This document shows, piece by piece, positions 27,561 to 36,573 of a stretch of 62,924 nucleotides of DNA. The translations under genes and the position numbers were made by a program. Position 1 is the first letter of the stretch, and each line of letters opens with the position of its first letter. The DNA comes from Planctomycetota bacterium (lineage in GTDB: Bacteria; Planctomycetota; UBA1135; GCA-002748355): the NCBI GenBank assembly GCA_020638795.1, contig JACKHW010000014.1, forward strand, positions 1 through 62,924, read 5' to 3'. Under the pieces are notes generated by a model. That model ran no database searches and was not told the origin of the DNA. It saw only the letters and a list, made by a program, of their open reading frames with translations.

Positions 27561-29510
27561 TCACTTGCCGCCCGACGTTCCGTCGGAGCCTTGGGCGTCG
27601 GAATCCTTTCGAGAACCGATCCGCCGGGCGGCATCTTGCTTGGCATTGTCCACAGCTTGTTGCACATCGAACGCCATGTCGAGCAGATCCTGCACGCCGT
27701 GCACGAGTACCGTGACGTCGAGTTCTTGCGGAACCTTGCTTCCCCGCCCCTGAGCCTGCAGACGCAACACCGGCCTCGGACCCGACTCGCCCTGCTCCGT
27801 CTCGATGTCGGCACGCAACACTTCATGTCGGAAGTCGCGCACGGCACCGAGGATGCGGTCCACGGCCAGTTGCTCGTGGCCCGGAATCGCACTCGCTGCG
27901 ATCTGACGCACGTAGGGCTCGAGGACCTCCGTCGTCGCCGTGTCCTGCGCGAATTCGAGACGCCCCGGCTCGGTCGCCGCGAGATGTCCCCCCACGAGTG
28001 TGACGTGGGCACGTGGCGCGAACGAGACGACAGCCCGAACGTCGCCGGACACGCGCGCGTTCGAACGCACGCGCGACGGGGCCACGCGGTCGAGCCACGG
28101 TTGTACCGTGACGTGATCGAGACTCGCATCCACATCGAAGCGCTCGACTCCTCGGACGATGCTTAGGTCGCGTACACGGACCCAACCGGTCGTCTCCCGG
28201 TCGACACCGGTCGCCTGATTGAAACTCACGATCTCGAAGCGCTCCTTCGAGGGCAGGCGAACGATCACGGTGCCGCGACCGAGATCGATCGGCTCACTCG
28301 TCGCGACGTGCACGCTCGCCCAATGCGCTTCGTGCGTCACGCTCACGCCGGACTCGAACATCGACAAGGGTCGCAGCGAGGCGCCCAACCCTTCGATTTC
28401 GATCCGCTTGATCTCGGGCGACGAAGGCGCGACGGAGACCTTCCCGTTGCGCACCTGCACGACCGTATCGCGTTGCACCTCGGCCGCGACTTGCCCAGCG
28501 AAGGTGCACGTCGTCGGTCGTTCCGGCACTCCGAGTCGGACGATGAGCGCTTCGGTCACGTCCAACGCAGCACGTAGATGAAACGCGTCATCGCGCGACG
28601 CATCGAAATCGCCTTCGATCGCGACTTCGAGAGCACGTACGTCGATCTCGATGTCGTCGAGCCTACTCACGAAGGAACCCTTCCCCTTCGATTCGATCGT
28701 TGCACGCAAACCACCGTCTTCGGTACGCAGGGCCCGCACGACGCCGCGGAGTTCGAAGTCGTCCGGAGACTCCGTCGCCGAGCTACCGCGCAGATGCGCT
28801 TCGAACGGCAAATCGAGTCCAGCAGGCGATTGTGTCACCGTCGTTTGCAAGTTCACGCCGAGAGTCGCGCCTGCCGCCACAGCGTCACCGACAAATCGAG
28901 CATGCACGTCCGAACCGTGGGCCATGCGCAGTACGTCAACCGTGATGGCTCCGCCGATCGTCACGTCGCCCCGAGCTAGCGGACGTGCGACATGCAGCTT
29001 CGAGACGCGAAGCGTCGAAAACGGAAGGTCAGGAAGCAGCGATCGGGCGACCTCTCGGTTTGCTCCATCCGTCTCGTGAGATCCCGAGTTTGGATGCGCT
29101 TCGGGCGCTTGCCACAAACCGCGCAGCGGCGACCCTTCAGCGAGACGCAAGTCCACGTCCTCGACGACGATCGAGTCGACTCGAGCTTCGACCAATGTCG
29201 CGAGTGACATCGTGACGTGGACGCTTCCGATCAGGAGTCGAGCATCCGTGCCTGCCGAAATCGAGGTCAGGACGATTCGACTCGGAGACAGATCGGCATC
29301 GCCAATCGTCACGTTCGTGAACCCCAAGCCCTCGAGCGCATCGACGACCCTGCTTCGCAGCATGCCGGGCAGCACGAAGAACCAGAGGACGGTGACGAGC
29401 AGAGCGAAGAGGGCAATGCCCCACAGGACGAGTCCCCAGATTCGGGGGCCGCGTCGCTTCGCATGCGCAGCTCCCGCGGACGGCTCCCTCGTCTGTTCCC
29501 GTGCCCCCAT
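27561..29510 (-). CDS. ydbH: YdbH/AsmA-like intermembrane lipid-transport protein
   Basis: The 649-residue protein has one N-terminal inner-membrane helix (about 27-46, GLVLWGIALFALLVTVLWFF). The rest is a long beta-rich region with the repeating strand pattern of AsmA-like proteins (TISTDARLL-type strands, VEARVDSIVVEDVDLRL), ending in a helical, charged tail. In E. coli YdbH, TamB and YhdP redundantly carry glycerophospholipids to the outer membrane. The E. coli protein is longer (about 880 residues). AGAGG lies eight bases before ATG 29508-29510. The ynbE- and ydbL-like genes follow, which makes the assignment firm. Confidence 0.85.
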   Translation of the reverse strand: MGAREQTREPSAGAAHAKRRGPRIWGLVLWGIALFALLVTVLWFFVLPGMLRSRVVDALEGLGFTNVTIGDADLSPSRIVLTSISAGTDARLLIGSVHVTMSLATLVEARVDSIVVEDVDLRLAEGSPLRGLWQAPEAHPNSGSHETDGANREVARSLLPDLPFSTLRVSKLHVARPLARGDVTIGGAITVDVLRMAHGSDVHARFVGDAVAAGATLGVNLQTTVTQSPAGLDLPFEAHLRGSSATESPDDFELRGVVRALRTEDGGLRATIESKGKGSFVSRLDDIEIDVRALEVAIEGDFDASRDDAFHLRAALDVTEALIVRLGVPERPTTCTFAGQVAAEVQRDTVVQVRNGKVSVAPSSPEIKRIEIEGLGASLRPLSMFESGVSVTHEAHWASVHVATSEPIDLGRGTVIVRLPSKERFEIVSFNQATGVDRETTGWVRVRDLSIVRGVERFDVDASLDHVTVQPWLDRVAPSRVRSNARVSGDVRAVVSFAPRAHVTLVGGHLAATEPGRLEFAQDTATTEVLEPYVRQIAASAIPGHEQLAVDRILGAVRDFRHEVLRADIETEQGESGPRPVLRLQAQGRGSKVPQELDVTVLVHGVQDLLDMAFDVQQAVDNAKQDAARRIGSRKDSDAQGSDGTSGGK

Positions 29511-29554
29511 GACTGCGACCTCTCTGCTGCGTTCCAAGGACGGGCCGAGGCCCG

Positions 29555-30421
29555 TCACTTGCGCCGGGCAGCCACGATCCGAGGGATCCCGGCCTCGTCC
29601 TCGAGGACGTCGACTTGATCGTAGCTCGCGCTGCGCTCGAGGATGCGCGCGAGATCCTGCGTCGTGTCGATGCCGGCTTCGAACAGCACGTGTCCTCCCG
29701 ACCTGATGCCCGCGACACCACCTCGCAGGAGCGCCTCGTAGCTCGAAAGCGGGCGACCCGGCTCGCTGAAGAGCGCGATGCTCGGCTCGAACCGTGCGAC
29801 CGAGGCATCGAGCAGCTCGGGCGCATCGGGACGCACGTAGGGCGGATTGGCCACGAGAGCGTCGAACGTACGGCCTGCCGCCGGTTCCCACCACGAGCCT
29901 TCGGCGAAGCCGACGCGTGCGCCGAGCGACTTGGCATTGTGTCTCGCGAGCGCGAGCGCGTCGGCGGAGACGTCGCTCGCGGAAACCTCGAGGTCACCTC
30001 GCTCGAGGACGAGTGAGATCGCGATACACCCCGAACCCGTGCACGGCTCGAAGACGGTCGCGTTCTGCGGCAACCGCCGCAACGCCTCGGTCACGAGCAA
30101 CTCGGTCTCGGGACGCGGTATCAAGGCACGACGATCGATCGAGAACGACCGTGCGTAGAACTCACAGGATCCGAGCACGTAGGCGAGTGGCTCGCCGGTG
30201 AGCAGGCGCTCGAAGCGTGCGCGGAACTCGGCGCGCTCGGCATCGAGCAAGGGTCGATCCGAATCCATCAAGAGACGGAGTCGGTCGGTGCCGAGCACAT
30301 GCGCGAGCGTGCGCGTCACATCCGTGCGTGTCGGACAGAGGTCGGGAGCGACACCGCCGCGAGCCACGAGCACGCGCTCGCTCGCTTCGAGGACGGTACG
30401 GACGGTCCAGCGCGCTTCCAT
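29555..30421 (-). CDS. prmC: peptide chain release factor N5-glutamine methyltransferase
   Basis: The 288-residue protein methylates the glutamine of the GGQ motif in release factors. It has the SAM-binding EPCTGSGCIAI, the PrmC/HemK motif NPPY at 192-195, and the typical helical N-terminal domain. The gene lies downstream of prfA in the same run, with one membrane-protein gene in between, the usual prfA-prmC pairing. A 44-base gap separates it from ydbH. Confidence 0.95.
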   Translation of the reverse strand: MEARWTVRTVLEASERVLVARGGVAPDLCPTRTDVTRTLAHVLGTDRLRLLMDSDRPLLDAERAEFRARFERLLTGEPLAYVLGSCEFYARSFSIDRRALIPRPETELLVTEALRRLPQNATVFEPCTGSGCIAISLVLERGDLEVSASDVSADALALARHNAKSLGARVGFAEGSWWEPAAGRTFDALVANPPYVRPDAPELLDASVARFEPSIALFSEPGRPLSSYEALLRGGVAGIRSGGHVLFEAGIDTTQDLARILERSASYDQVDVLEDEAGIPRIVAARRK

Positions 30422-30448
30422 GCCGGCGGCCGCCCCCGTGTGCCGCGA

Positions 30449-31057
30449 TCAGCGACGCCGCGGAGCGGCCTTCTGCTCCTTGAGCTTCTTGGCGCCACCG
30501 AAGACGCCCGCGAAGAAGCCGTAGATGGCGAGCAGTCCGCCGACGAACACGAAGAGCTTGCCAGGACCGAACATCTGCATCGCGTTGCCGAACTTGTGAA
30601 AGCGATCGTCGTTGTCGGTATCGGCGATCACGCCGAAGACCTCGCCCCAGCTATTGAGGGCACTCGGATCGGCTTGTTCGGTCGGGAACCCCGGGAAGAT
30701 CACGTGGAGCAGACCCCACACGAACGGCAAGAACGCGAGCAACGCCCACTTCATGCGGAACACACCCGAGTGGATCGCGCCCCAGCTCGTCCAGACGAGA
30801 CCGATCCCGATGACCATGAAGATGCCGCCGGAGAAGCTCTTGTAACCCGTATGGCTCCAATCGCCGTCGAACGGCATCAGGCACCCGAGCACGAGCAGGA
30901 CCCCAGCGAACAGGAAGCGGTAGTACTCCTTCGAAGCCGTCGGGTTGTGTGCCGGCGCGGGCATTCCCGCGAAGGTGCGTTGATAGAGGGCCGCGCTGTA
31001 GTCGTAGGTCTGCGTCGGCTCCTCGGCCTCGAGCACGGGGTAGTCGCTATCGCTCAT
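30449..31057 (-). CDS. four-helix membrane protein, unknown function
   Basis: The 202-residue protein is not recognised. It has an acidic, Tyr-rich N-terminal tail and membrane segments at about 46-62, 77-96, 104-121 and 167-187, with a loop at 122-166 that includes ADTDNDDRFHKFGNAMQMFG. The C-terminus is basic. It sits between prfA and prmC on the same strand. The ATG at 31055-31057 has AGGA about nine bases upstream. Confidence 0.7.
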   Translation of the reverse strand: MSDSDYPVLEAEEPTQTYDYSAALYQRTFAGMPAPAHNPTASKEYYRFLFAGVLLVLGCLMPFDGDWSHTGYKSFSGGIFMVIGIGLVWTSWGAIHSGVFRMKWALLAFLPFVWGLLHVIFPGFPTEQADPSALNSWGEVFGVIADTDNDDRFHKFGNAMQMFGPGKLFVFVGGLLAIYGFFAGVFGGAKKLKEQKAAPRRR

Positions 31058-31208
31058 CGGGTTTCGTCCTGCGAAGGAAGGGGCAACACGGCGCTCCTCG
31101 AATCCGCCCCCCAGGGCTACGAAGGGGGTCAGAGCCAACGAACGCGCGAAAGGCCGAGCAGTTTAGCGACGAGCCGTCCGACTTCGCGAAAAAACTGCGC
31201 GTCTCGCA

Positions 31209-31256
31209 GCCCGCCGAGAAGCCCGCCGAGAAGCGTGCCGAGAAGCGTGCCGACGA
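31209..31256 (+). repeat. four tandem 12-base repeats
   Basis: Two exact copies of gcccgccgagaa (31209-31232) are followed by gcgtgccgagaa (31233-31244) and gcgtgccgacga (31245-31256). The array lies in the 238-base gap between the membrane-protein gene and prfA. In one plus frame it reads KPAEKPAEK, but no gene with a credible start and partner is visible. Confidence 0.75.
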
Positions 31257-31269
31257 CGCGCCGCCCTGA

Positions 31270-31282
31270 GCCGCGGTGCGGC
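31270..31282 (-). terminator. short GC hairpin after prfA
   Basis: GCCGC and GCGGC pair around a three-base loop 14 bases after the prfA stop codon. No T tract follows. It may be a weak 3'-end structure. Confidence 0.25.
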
Positions 31283-31295
31283 AGGCATCGCCCCG

Positions 31296-32378
31296 TCAGA
31301 GTTCGCCGAGGCGATCGTCGCGTTCTTTGCGGAGCAGCGCGTCGAACATCGGCATCAGGTCGCCTTCGACGACCTTCTCGAGGCTGAAGTTTTCGCCGAT
31401 TCGGTGGTCGGTGACACGGTTCTGGGGCCAGTTGTACGTGCGGATGCGCTGGCTTCGGTCGCCGGAGCCGACTTGCGTCTTGCGCGTTTGGGCCCGCTCC
31501 GCAGCGAGCTTCGATTGCTCGAGGTCATAGAGCCGCGCACGCAGCAGCTGCATCGCGCGCGCCTTGTTCTTGTGCTGACTGCGCTCTTCTTGGCAGAACA
31601 CGACGAGACCGGTCGGCACGTGGGTGATCCGCACGGCGGATTGCGTCTTGTTGACGTGTTGTCCGCCGGGACCGGACGACGTCGTCGCTTGGATTTCGAG
31701 GTCTTTCTCGTCGATGTCGAGGTCGACTTCCTCGGCCTCGGGCAGCACGGCGACCGTCGCCGCGGACGTGTGCACACGCCCCTGACTCTCGGTCACGGGC
31801 ACGCGCTGCACTCGATGCCCGCCCATCTCGAATCGAAGCAAGCGAAACACACCGTCGCCGACGACCTCGAAGATCGCTTCCTTGAAGCCGCCGTGCTCGC
31901 TCTCTTGAAGATGCATCGCTTGCATCTTCCAACTCTGGCGCTCGCAGAAGCGCTCGTACATGCGCGCGAGGTCGCGAGCGAAGAGCGCAGCCTCGTCCCC
32001 GCCGGTACCGGCACGGATCTCGAGGATCGCGTTGCGCTCGCCGTGTTCGTCACCGACGAGCAGGCGGGTCTCGATGTCGGTCAACGTCTCTTCGTATTCA
32101 CGCGCGAGTTCCGGCAGCTCCTCGCTCGCAAGAGCCGCGAGTTCTTCGTCACCATCCGCGAGAAGTTCTTCGTGTTCGCGCGTTTGCTTGGCGAGAGCAT
32201 CGAGTCGATGCTTCGACGAGACGAGCTTCCTCACGTTGCCGAGCTCTTGGAAGAGTTTGCGACTCCGGTGCGGATCGCTCGACACTTTCGGGTCCAGAGC
32301 TTGCTCTTCGAGTTCGTTCTTTCGGGTCTCGAGTGCCGCGAGCTTCTTCGAGAGCGCCGGGTGGATCGGCCGTATCAT
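31296..32378 (-). CDS. prfA: peptide chain release factor 1
   Basis: RF1 reads UAA and UAG and triggers peptide release. The 360-residue length is normal. The GGQ motif is at 238-240 (SSGPGGQHVNK) and the codon-reading PxT tripeptide is PVT at 194-196, which is the RF1 rather than RF2 (SPF) type. Start ATG 32376-32378 overlaps the maf stop codon (ATGA). PrmC, which methylates this protein, is encoded downstream. Confidence 0.97.
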   Translation of the reverse strand: MIRPIHPALSKKLAALETRKNELEEQALDPKVSSDPHRSRKLFQELGNVRKLVSSKHRLDALAKQTREHEELLADGDEELAALASEELPELAREYEETLTDIETRLLVGDEHGERNAILEIRAGTGGDEAALFARDLARMYERFCERQSWKMQAMHLQESEHGGFKEAIFEVVGDGVFRLLRFEMGGHRVQRVPVTESQGRVHTSAATVAVLPEAEEVDLDIDEKDLEIQATTSSGPGGQHVNKTQSAVRITHVPTGLVVFCQEERSQHKNKARAMQLLRARLYDLEQSKLAAERAQTRKTQVGSGDRSQRIRTYNWPQNRVTDHRIGENFSLEKVVEGDLMPMFDALLRKERDDRLGEL

Positions 32379-33034
32379 CCCCATGATCGAAGGCGATCCC
32401 CGCCGTCCGGGCAAGACGTCCATTCGCGGAACACGCGGTCGACCACGGAGACGTCGAGTCCGACGACCGTGTCGTAGCGACCATCGATCAACCGCGCGAA
32501 GTCGGCAGCTTCGCTCTGGATGCCGTAGCCTCCCGCCTTGTCGGCCCAGTCACGACTCGCGAGATAGCGTTCGACGTCCTCGGCAGGGCGTGCTTCGAGG
32601 AGGACGCGGGCTCGAGAAACTTCGACTCGCAGCGCCTCAGGCGCCGGCTTCCGGTCCGCCGCCGCATGGAACACACGGCGGAACGCGTGCGCGGTCACGA
32701 CCTCGTGAGGCTCTCCGGTCAGCGTTGCCAAGGTCGACCTCGCTTCGTCCTCGTCCCGCGGTTTGCCGAAGATGCGACCCGCCAGCGTGACGATCGTATC
32801 GACGGCGAGGAGGATGCCCGCATGGCCATGCGGTTCGGCACCGGCCGCTTTGGCCCGCGCGCGAAGCACGGCGGCCTGGTCGGGCGCATGGTCGCCGTAT
32901 GGCGGGAGGTCGAAGGCATTCTCGTCGCCCGGCTCGACGACGACGAACGGTAGGCCGGCTGCCTCGAGCAAGTCTCGGCGACGCGGCGACTGCGAGGCGA
33001 GCAGGAGCTGCGTCAGACCTTGCGGCTCTTGCAA
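32375..33034 (-). CDS. maf: Maf-family nucleotide pyrophosphatase
   Basis: Maf proteins hydrolyse non-canonical or pyrimidine nucleoside triphosphates. The motif LLLASQSPRRRDLL at the N-terminus, AVDTIVTL with the catalytic Asp, GKPRDEDEA and DKAGGYGIQ near the C-terminus are all present. The start is uncertain: the family begins close to a TTG at 33032-33034, inside the last codons of the upstream gene, and a CTG at 33014-33016 would also serve. With TTG the protein has 219 residues, slightly longer than usual. Confidence 0.85.
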   Translation of the reverse strand: MQEPQGLTQLLLASQSPRRRDLLEAAGLPFVVVEPGDENAFDLPPYGDHAPDQAAVLRARAKAAGAEPHGHAGILLAVDTIVTLAGRIFGKPRDEDEARSTLATLTGEPHEVVTAHAFRRVFHAAADRKPAPEALRVEVSRARVLLEARPAEDVERYLASRDWADKAGGYGIQSEAADFARLIDGRYDTVVGLDVSVVDRVFREWTSCPDGGDRLRSWG

Positions 33035-34314
33035 TGGAGCACGAGGTAGCAGTTCTTGCAGTTCGGAGCCTTCGGCAAGCAGATCTCTTCGCCAAGGTCG
33101 ATCAAGTCGACTTGAAGGGTCACAGTGTCGAGGCCTTGGAAGCTCTTCTCGGCCGAGGCACACAGCTTCTTCGGCGATCCCGAGCGATCGATGATCCCGA
33201 CTCGTTGGATCGGCCGTGCCCACGAGTAGTGGAACAAGACTCCCTCGAAGTTCTGCAGCGCGAGCGCCAGATACTGCGACAAGGCCGGACCGAGTGAGCG
33301 GTAGCGGTTGAGCGCGACGAGGCGGTCGTCGGGCGTCATGTCCCGCAAGAACTCGAGGTCCACGTCGTTCTGATCCTTGTAGACCTCGTTGACGAACTCG
33401 AGCACCTGCTCGCAGTGGTCGTACGCCTCGCTCAGCGAGATTCCCTCGAGTTCTTCGAGGAACTCGTAGGCTTCGCTCACGCGGAACTCGTTCCACACCG
33501 GAAAGCGGCTCGTCAGGCGATTCGTCGCATCGAGACTCGATTTCGCGCTATTCCCGCCGAGCGCGAAGATGCAGAAGATCCCGAGCTCGATGACCGTCGC
33601 GGGCATTTGCTTCTCCGGAAGCGATGGGGCTTTGCCCATGTGCTTGCCGAGCAGGTCGACGATTTCGGATGGCTTGGGCTTCTTGGGCGTCTTGCCATAG
33701 CTGCGCGGCGTGAACGGCACGAGCCGCGACTTGCGCTCGCGATCGATCCGCTGATCGATCTCCTGCACTTCGACGGGCTGTGAACGCAGGCGCGCCGGGC
33801 GACGCCCGTCCCCATCGCCATCGCCGTCGTCGTCGTCGTCACCATCGTCGTTCACGGTGACGTTCTCGTCGTCTTCGACCTTCGAACGACCGGCCTTCTT
33901 CTTGGTCGGCTTCGAACCACCCTTCTGCTGGGTGACGACCTCGAGTTCGATGACTTCGACCGTCGTCTTCTCCTGCCCTTTGTTCGTCTTGACCTTGGCC
34001 TTGCGGCTGGCCGTCGCGGAGGACGTCTTCACGGACTTACCCTTCTTGGTCGCAGTCTTCTTCGAGGATCCGGACGACGCTGAATCCGACTTGGTGACGG
34101 ATTTGGCGGCGGACTTCGCAGCCGTCTTCGCGGGAGATTTCGACGCCGAGGTCTTCGCCTTCGTGACCTTGGTCTTCGTGGTCTTCTTGGCGGAAGCACC
34201 GGCGCTCTTCGTCTTCGACACGGAGCGCCCGGAAGCCTTGGTTGCCGGTTTCTTGGCTGCGCTCTTCGTCTTCGCGGCAGGCTTGCCGGACTTCGTCTTC
34301 TTCTTCGTGGCCAC
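33013..34314 (-). CDS. endonuclease III-like FeS protein with a histone H1-like N-terminal tail
   Basis: The 433-residue protein has two very different halves. Residues 1-130 are Lys/Ala/Ser/Thr-rich like bacterial histone H1 or AlgP tails; an Asp run (about 150-165) follows. Residues 210-433 are helical and end in Cys412, Cys419, Cys422 and Cys428, spaced C-x6-C-x2-C-x5-C, exactly the [4Fe-4S] loop of endonuclease III and MutY. The usual helix-hairpin-helix and catalytic Lys/Asp segments are degenerate. Glycosylase activity is therefore uncertain; DNA binding through the tail is likely. The GTG start has GGAG eight bases upstream. maf begins inside its last codons. Confidence 0.75.
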   Translation of the reverse strand: MATKKKTKSGKPAAKTKSAAKKPATKASGRSVSKTKSAGASAKKTTKTKVTKAKTSASKSPAKTAAKSAAKSVTKSDSASSGSSKKTATKKGKSVKTSSATASRKAKVKTNKGQEKTTVEVIELEVVTQQKGGSKPTKKKAGRSKVEDDENVTVNDDGDDDDDGDGDGDGRRPARLRSQPVEVQEIDQRIDRERKSRLVPFTPRSYGKTPKKPKPSEIVDLLGKHMGKAPSLPEKQMPATVIELGIFCIFALGGNSAKSSLDATNRLTSRFPVWNEFRVSEAYEFLEELEGISLSEAYDHCEQVLEFVNEVYKDQNDVDLEFLRDMTPDDRLVALNRYRSLGPALSQYLALALQNFEGVLFHYSWARPIQRVGIIDRSGSPKKLCASAEKSFQGLDTVTLQVDLIDLGEEICLPKAPNCKNCYLVLHCKSRKV

Positions 34315-34453
34315 CGAGACTGCTCCGCGGCGCGCTACGCCGCCTGAAGTCGAGATTCGAGGGGGTATGCCACCCCCATCGCGGAATCAACGATGCGCCT
34401 TGCGACCACACGCTCGAGTTTCGTCGTGCGTGGAGCGCGAGACGCGCCGGGTT

Positions 34454-34870
34454 TCAGGACTCGGTCGACGCGGCGGCCTCGGCAGCAGCCTTGGCCTTGG
34501 CGATCCGCGCGAGCCGGCGCTCCTTCTTGGCCTTGAAGATGCCGCGATCTCGCGATTCCTTGGCGGCGATCTTCGTGGTGCTGCGCTTGCGCTTCCGGGG
34601 CTTGCGACCGGCAGGCACCGGGAGCTCGATGCCCGACCGCTTGCAGAGAGCACGCGCGGTCTCGGACAGTTGCGCGCCGCGCTTGACCCACTCGAGCACG
34701 CTGTCGGCACGCAGCCTCAACTGCTCGTCAGGCCGTGGCGAGAGAGGATCGTACAACCCCAAATTTTCGAGCACACGGCCGTCACGCGGGTTTCGGCCCT
34801 CGATAGCACTGAGACGGAAGCAGGCACGGTTGCGTCGTCCCGTGCGCTTGAGTCGGATCATGACGACCAT
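34454..34870 (-). CDS. rpsP: 30S ribosomal protein S16
   Basis: The 138-residue protein starts MVVMIRLKRTGRRNRACFRLSAIE, the S16 signature, and continues with RDGRVLENLGLYDPL. The C-terminal 55 residues are a Lys/Arg/Ala-rich extension beyond the normal length of about 80-90. GGAG lies seven bases before ATG 34868-34870. The gene follows ffh with a 13-base overlap; rimM and trmD, its usual neighbours, are not next to it. Confidence 0.96.
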   Translation of the reverse strand: MVVMIRLKRTGRRNRACFRLSAIEGRNPRDGRVLENLGLYDPLSPRPDEQLRLRADSVLEWVKRGAQLSETARALCKRSGIELPVPAGRKPRKRKRSTTKIAAKESRDRGIFKAKKERRLARIAKAKAAAEAAASTES

Positions 34871-36441
34871 GTCGGTTCTCCGTAGACGTTCGCGTCGCCG
34901 AACGAGAGCACGAGCATGTCCTCGCGAGCGGACGCATTCCAATCGAAAGCCGGCCGTGCCGGCGTGAACATTGCGGTCGTGAGCGTGGACAGCACCCATG
35001 CAGGCAGTCCTGTCACGAACTGGATCGATACCGGCGAGCAGCGTCGCCACTGCGGTGGAAGGCCACCGGGGCCGCCGGGAAACGCCCCTTTGGGCGGCCG
35101 GCGGAAACCACCCTTCATCGGGGTCCCGCCGAAGCCCGGCGGAAGTCCGCCCCCCTTGCCGAGCTTGCCGAACATCTTCTGCATCTGCTTGAACTGCTTG
35201 ATCAAGCCATGCACGGCCTGCAGGTCGTTGCCCGAGCCCTTGGCGATGCGGCGGCGTCGATTCGTGTCGATGAGGTCCGGGTTGCGCCGCTCCTTGGGCG
35301 TCATGGACAGGATCATCGCTTCGATGCGGCTGAAGTGCTTGTCGTCGATGTCGATGTCCTTGATCGCCTGTCCGACGCCAGGAAGCATCCCGAGGACCTT
35401 CTTCATAGAACCCATCTTCTGGATCATGCGCAGCTGCTTGAGGAAGTCATCGAAGGTGAAGCGCCCCTTGAGCATCTTCTTGGCCGCTTTCTCGGCCTCC
35501 TTCTCGTCCATGACTTCTTGTGCACGCTCGACGAGAGACGTCACGTCTCCCATGCCGAGGATGCGGTCCGCCATCCGATCCGGATGGAACTCCTCGAGAT
35601 CCTCGACCTTCTCCCCGACGCCCACGAACAGCACCGGACAACCGGTCACGGCTTTGACGCTCATCGCGGCACCGCCGCGCGTGTCGCCATCGAGCTTCGT
35701 CAGGATCACACCCGACAAAGGCAGGCGCGCGTGGAACTCCTTGGCGGAGTTGACCGCATCCTGACCGAGCATCGCGTCGCACACGAGGACGACCGCGGTC
35801 GGCTTGCACTCGCTCGCGATCTGCTCGAGTTCGCGCATCAGGTCGTCATCGATGTGCAAACGACCCGCCGTGTCGAGGATCACGAAGTCGTGGCCGATCT
35901 TCTTCGCGTGTTCGATCCCACGCTTGCAAACCTCGGGCGGCCGCTTGTCGGTGCCTTCGGCATACACATCGATGCCGAGTTGTTTGCCGAGCGCTTGCAG
36001 CTGGTCGACGGCAGCCGGACGCTGCAAGTCGGCCGCGACGAGGAGCGGTCGCTTCTTCTTGCGCTTGCGCAGGAACTGCGCGAGCTTCGCGCAGGTCGTG
36101 GTCTTTCCGGAGCCCTGGAGCCCCGCCATCATGACGATCGTCGGGCCCGAACTCGCGTGTGGCAAAGGCACGCTCTCGGGCCCCATGAGTTCGGTCAGCT
36201 CGTCTTGGAACAGCTTGATGAACTGATGGCCCGGATCGACTTTGTGGATCAGGTCGAGGCCGACGGCTTTCTCCCGCACACGCGCGACGAAGTCCTTGGC
36301 GACCTTGAAATGAACGTCCGCCTCGAGCAGGGCCTGACGCACCGCCTTGAGGCCCTCCTGGATGTTCTCCTCCGTCAGCTTCTTCTGGCCCCGGAGCTTC
36401 TCCAGGGCCTTGCCGAATGCTGAGGTGAGATTGTCGAACAT
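34858..36441 (-). CDS. ffh: signal recognition particle protein Ffh with a long C-terminal tail
   Basis: Ffh binds signal sequences of nascent membrane and secreted proteins and, with 4.5S RNA, brings ribosomes to the membrane. Of 527 residues, the NG domain has GLQGSGKTTT, DTAGRLHID and TKLDGDTRGG. The M domain has the RNA-binding SMTPKERRNPDL and RRRRIAKGSG. A Gly/Pro-rich region follows from about residue 433, and then about 60 unusual residues run into the rpsP start. A normal Ffh would end near residue 440-470, so the end may be a real extension or a missed frameshift. Confidence 0.94.
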   Translation of the reverse strand: MFDNLTSAFGKALEKLRGQKKLTEENIQEGLKAVRQALLEADVHFKVAKDFVARVREKAVGLDLIHKVDPGHQFIKLFQDELTELMGPESVPLPHASSGPTIVMMAGLQGSGKTTTCAKLAQFLRKRKKKRPLLVAADLQRPAAVDQLQALGKQLGIDVYAEGTDKRPPEVCKRGIEHAKKIGHDFVILDTAGRLHIDDDLMRELEQIASECKPTAVVLVCDAMLGQDAVNSAKEFHARLPLSGVILTKLDGDTRGGAAMSVKAVTGCPVLFVGVGEKVEDLEEFHPDRMADRILGMGDVTSLVERAQEVMDEKEAEKAAKKMLKGRFTFDDFLKQLRMIQKMGSMKKVLGMLPGVGQAIKDIDIDDKHFSRIEAMILSMTPKERRNPDLIDTNRRRRIAKGSGNDLQAVHGLIKQFKQMQKMFGKLGKGGGLPPGFGGTPMKGGFRRPPKGAFPGGPGGLPPQWRRCSPVSIQFVTGLPAWVLSTLTTAMFTPARPAFDWNASAREDMLVLSFGDANVYGEPTWSS

Positions 36442-36540
36442 CGAGTGGCGCCTGGTACCGAGCTGCGCTGCTGCCGTGCTGTGTGCCGTGCGATGGGCCT
36501 TGTGACCACGCCGCGACGAGCGGCGCCGTCTCCAGCGCAT

Positions 36541-36573
36541 GGAGGGGCAAGGAGTTTAGCGCTCAACCCCTCC
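36541..36573 (-). promoter_or_regulatory. 7-bp inverted repeat upstream of ffh
   Basis: GGAGGGG (36541-36547) and CCCCTCC (36567-36573) pair perfectly across 19 bases, 100 bases before the ffh start. It may be part of a leader structure or a binding site; there is no T tract. Confidence 0.3.

Noticed and set aside
30949..31269. Plus-strand frame with KPAEKPAEK-like repeats
   Set aside because: It overlaps the certain membrane-protein gene start and has no start signal or partner; I keep only the repeat.
33776..33880. GAC-rich microsatellite-like stretch in the FeS protein gene
   Set aside because: It encodes an in-frame Asp run within a coding sequence; not an independent repeat element.
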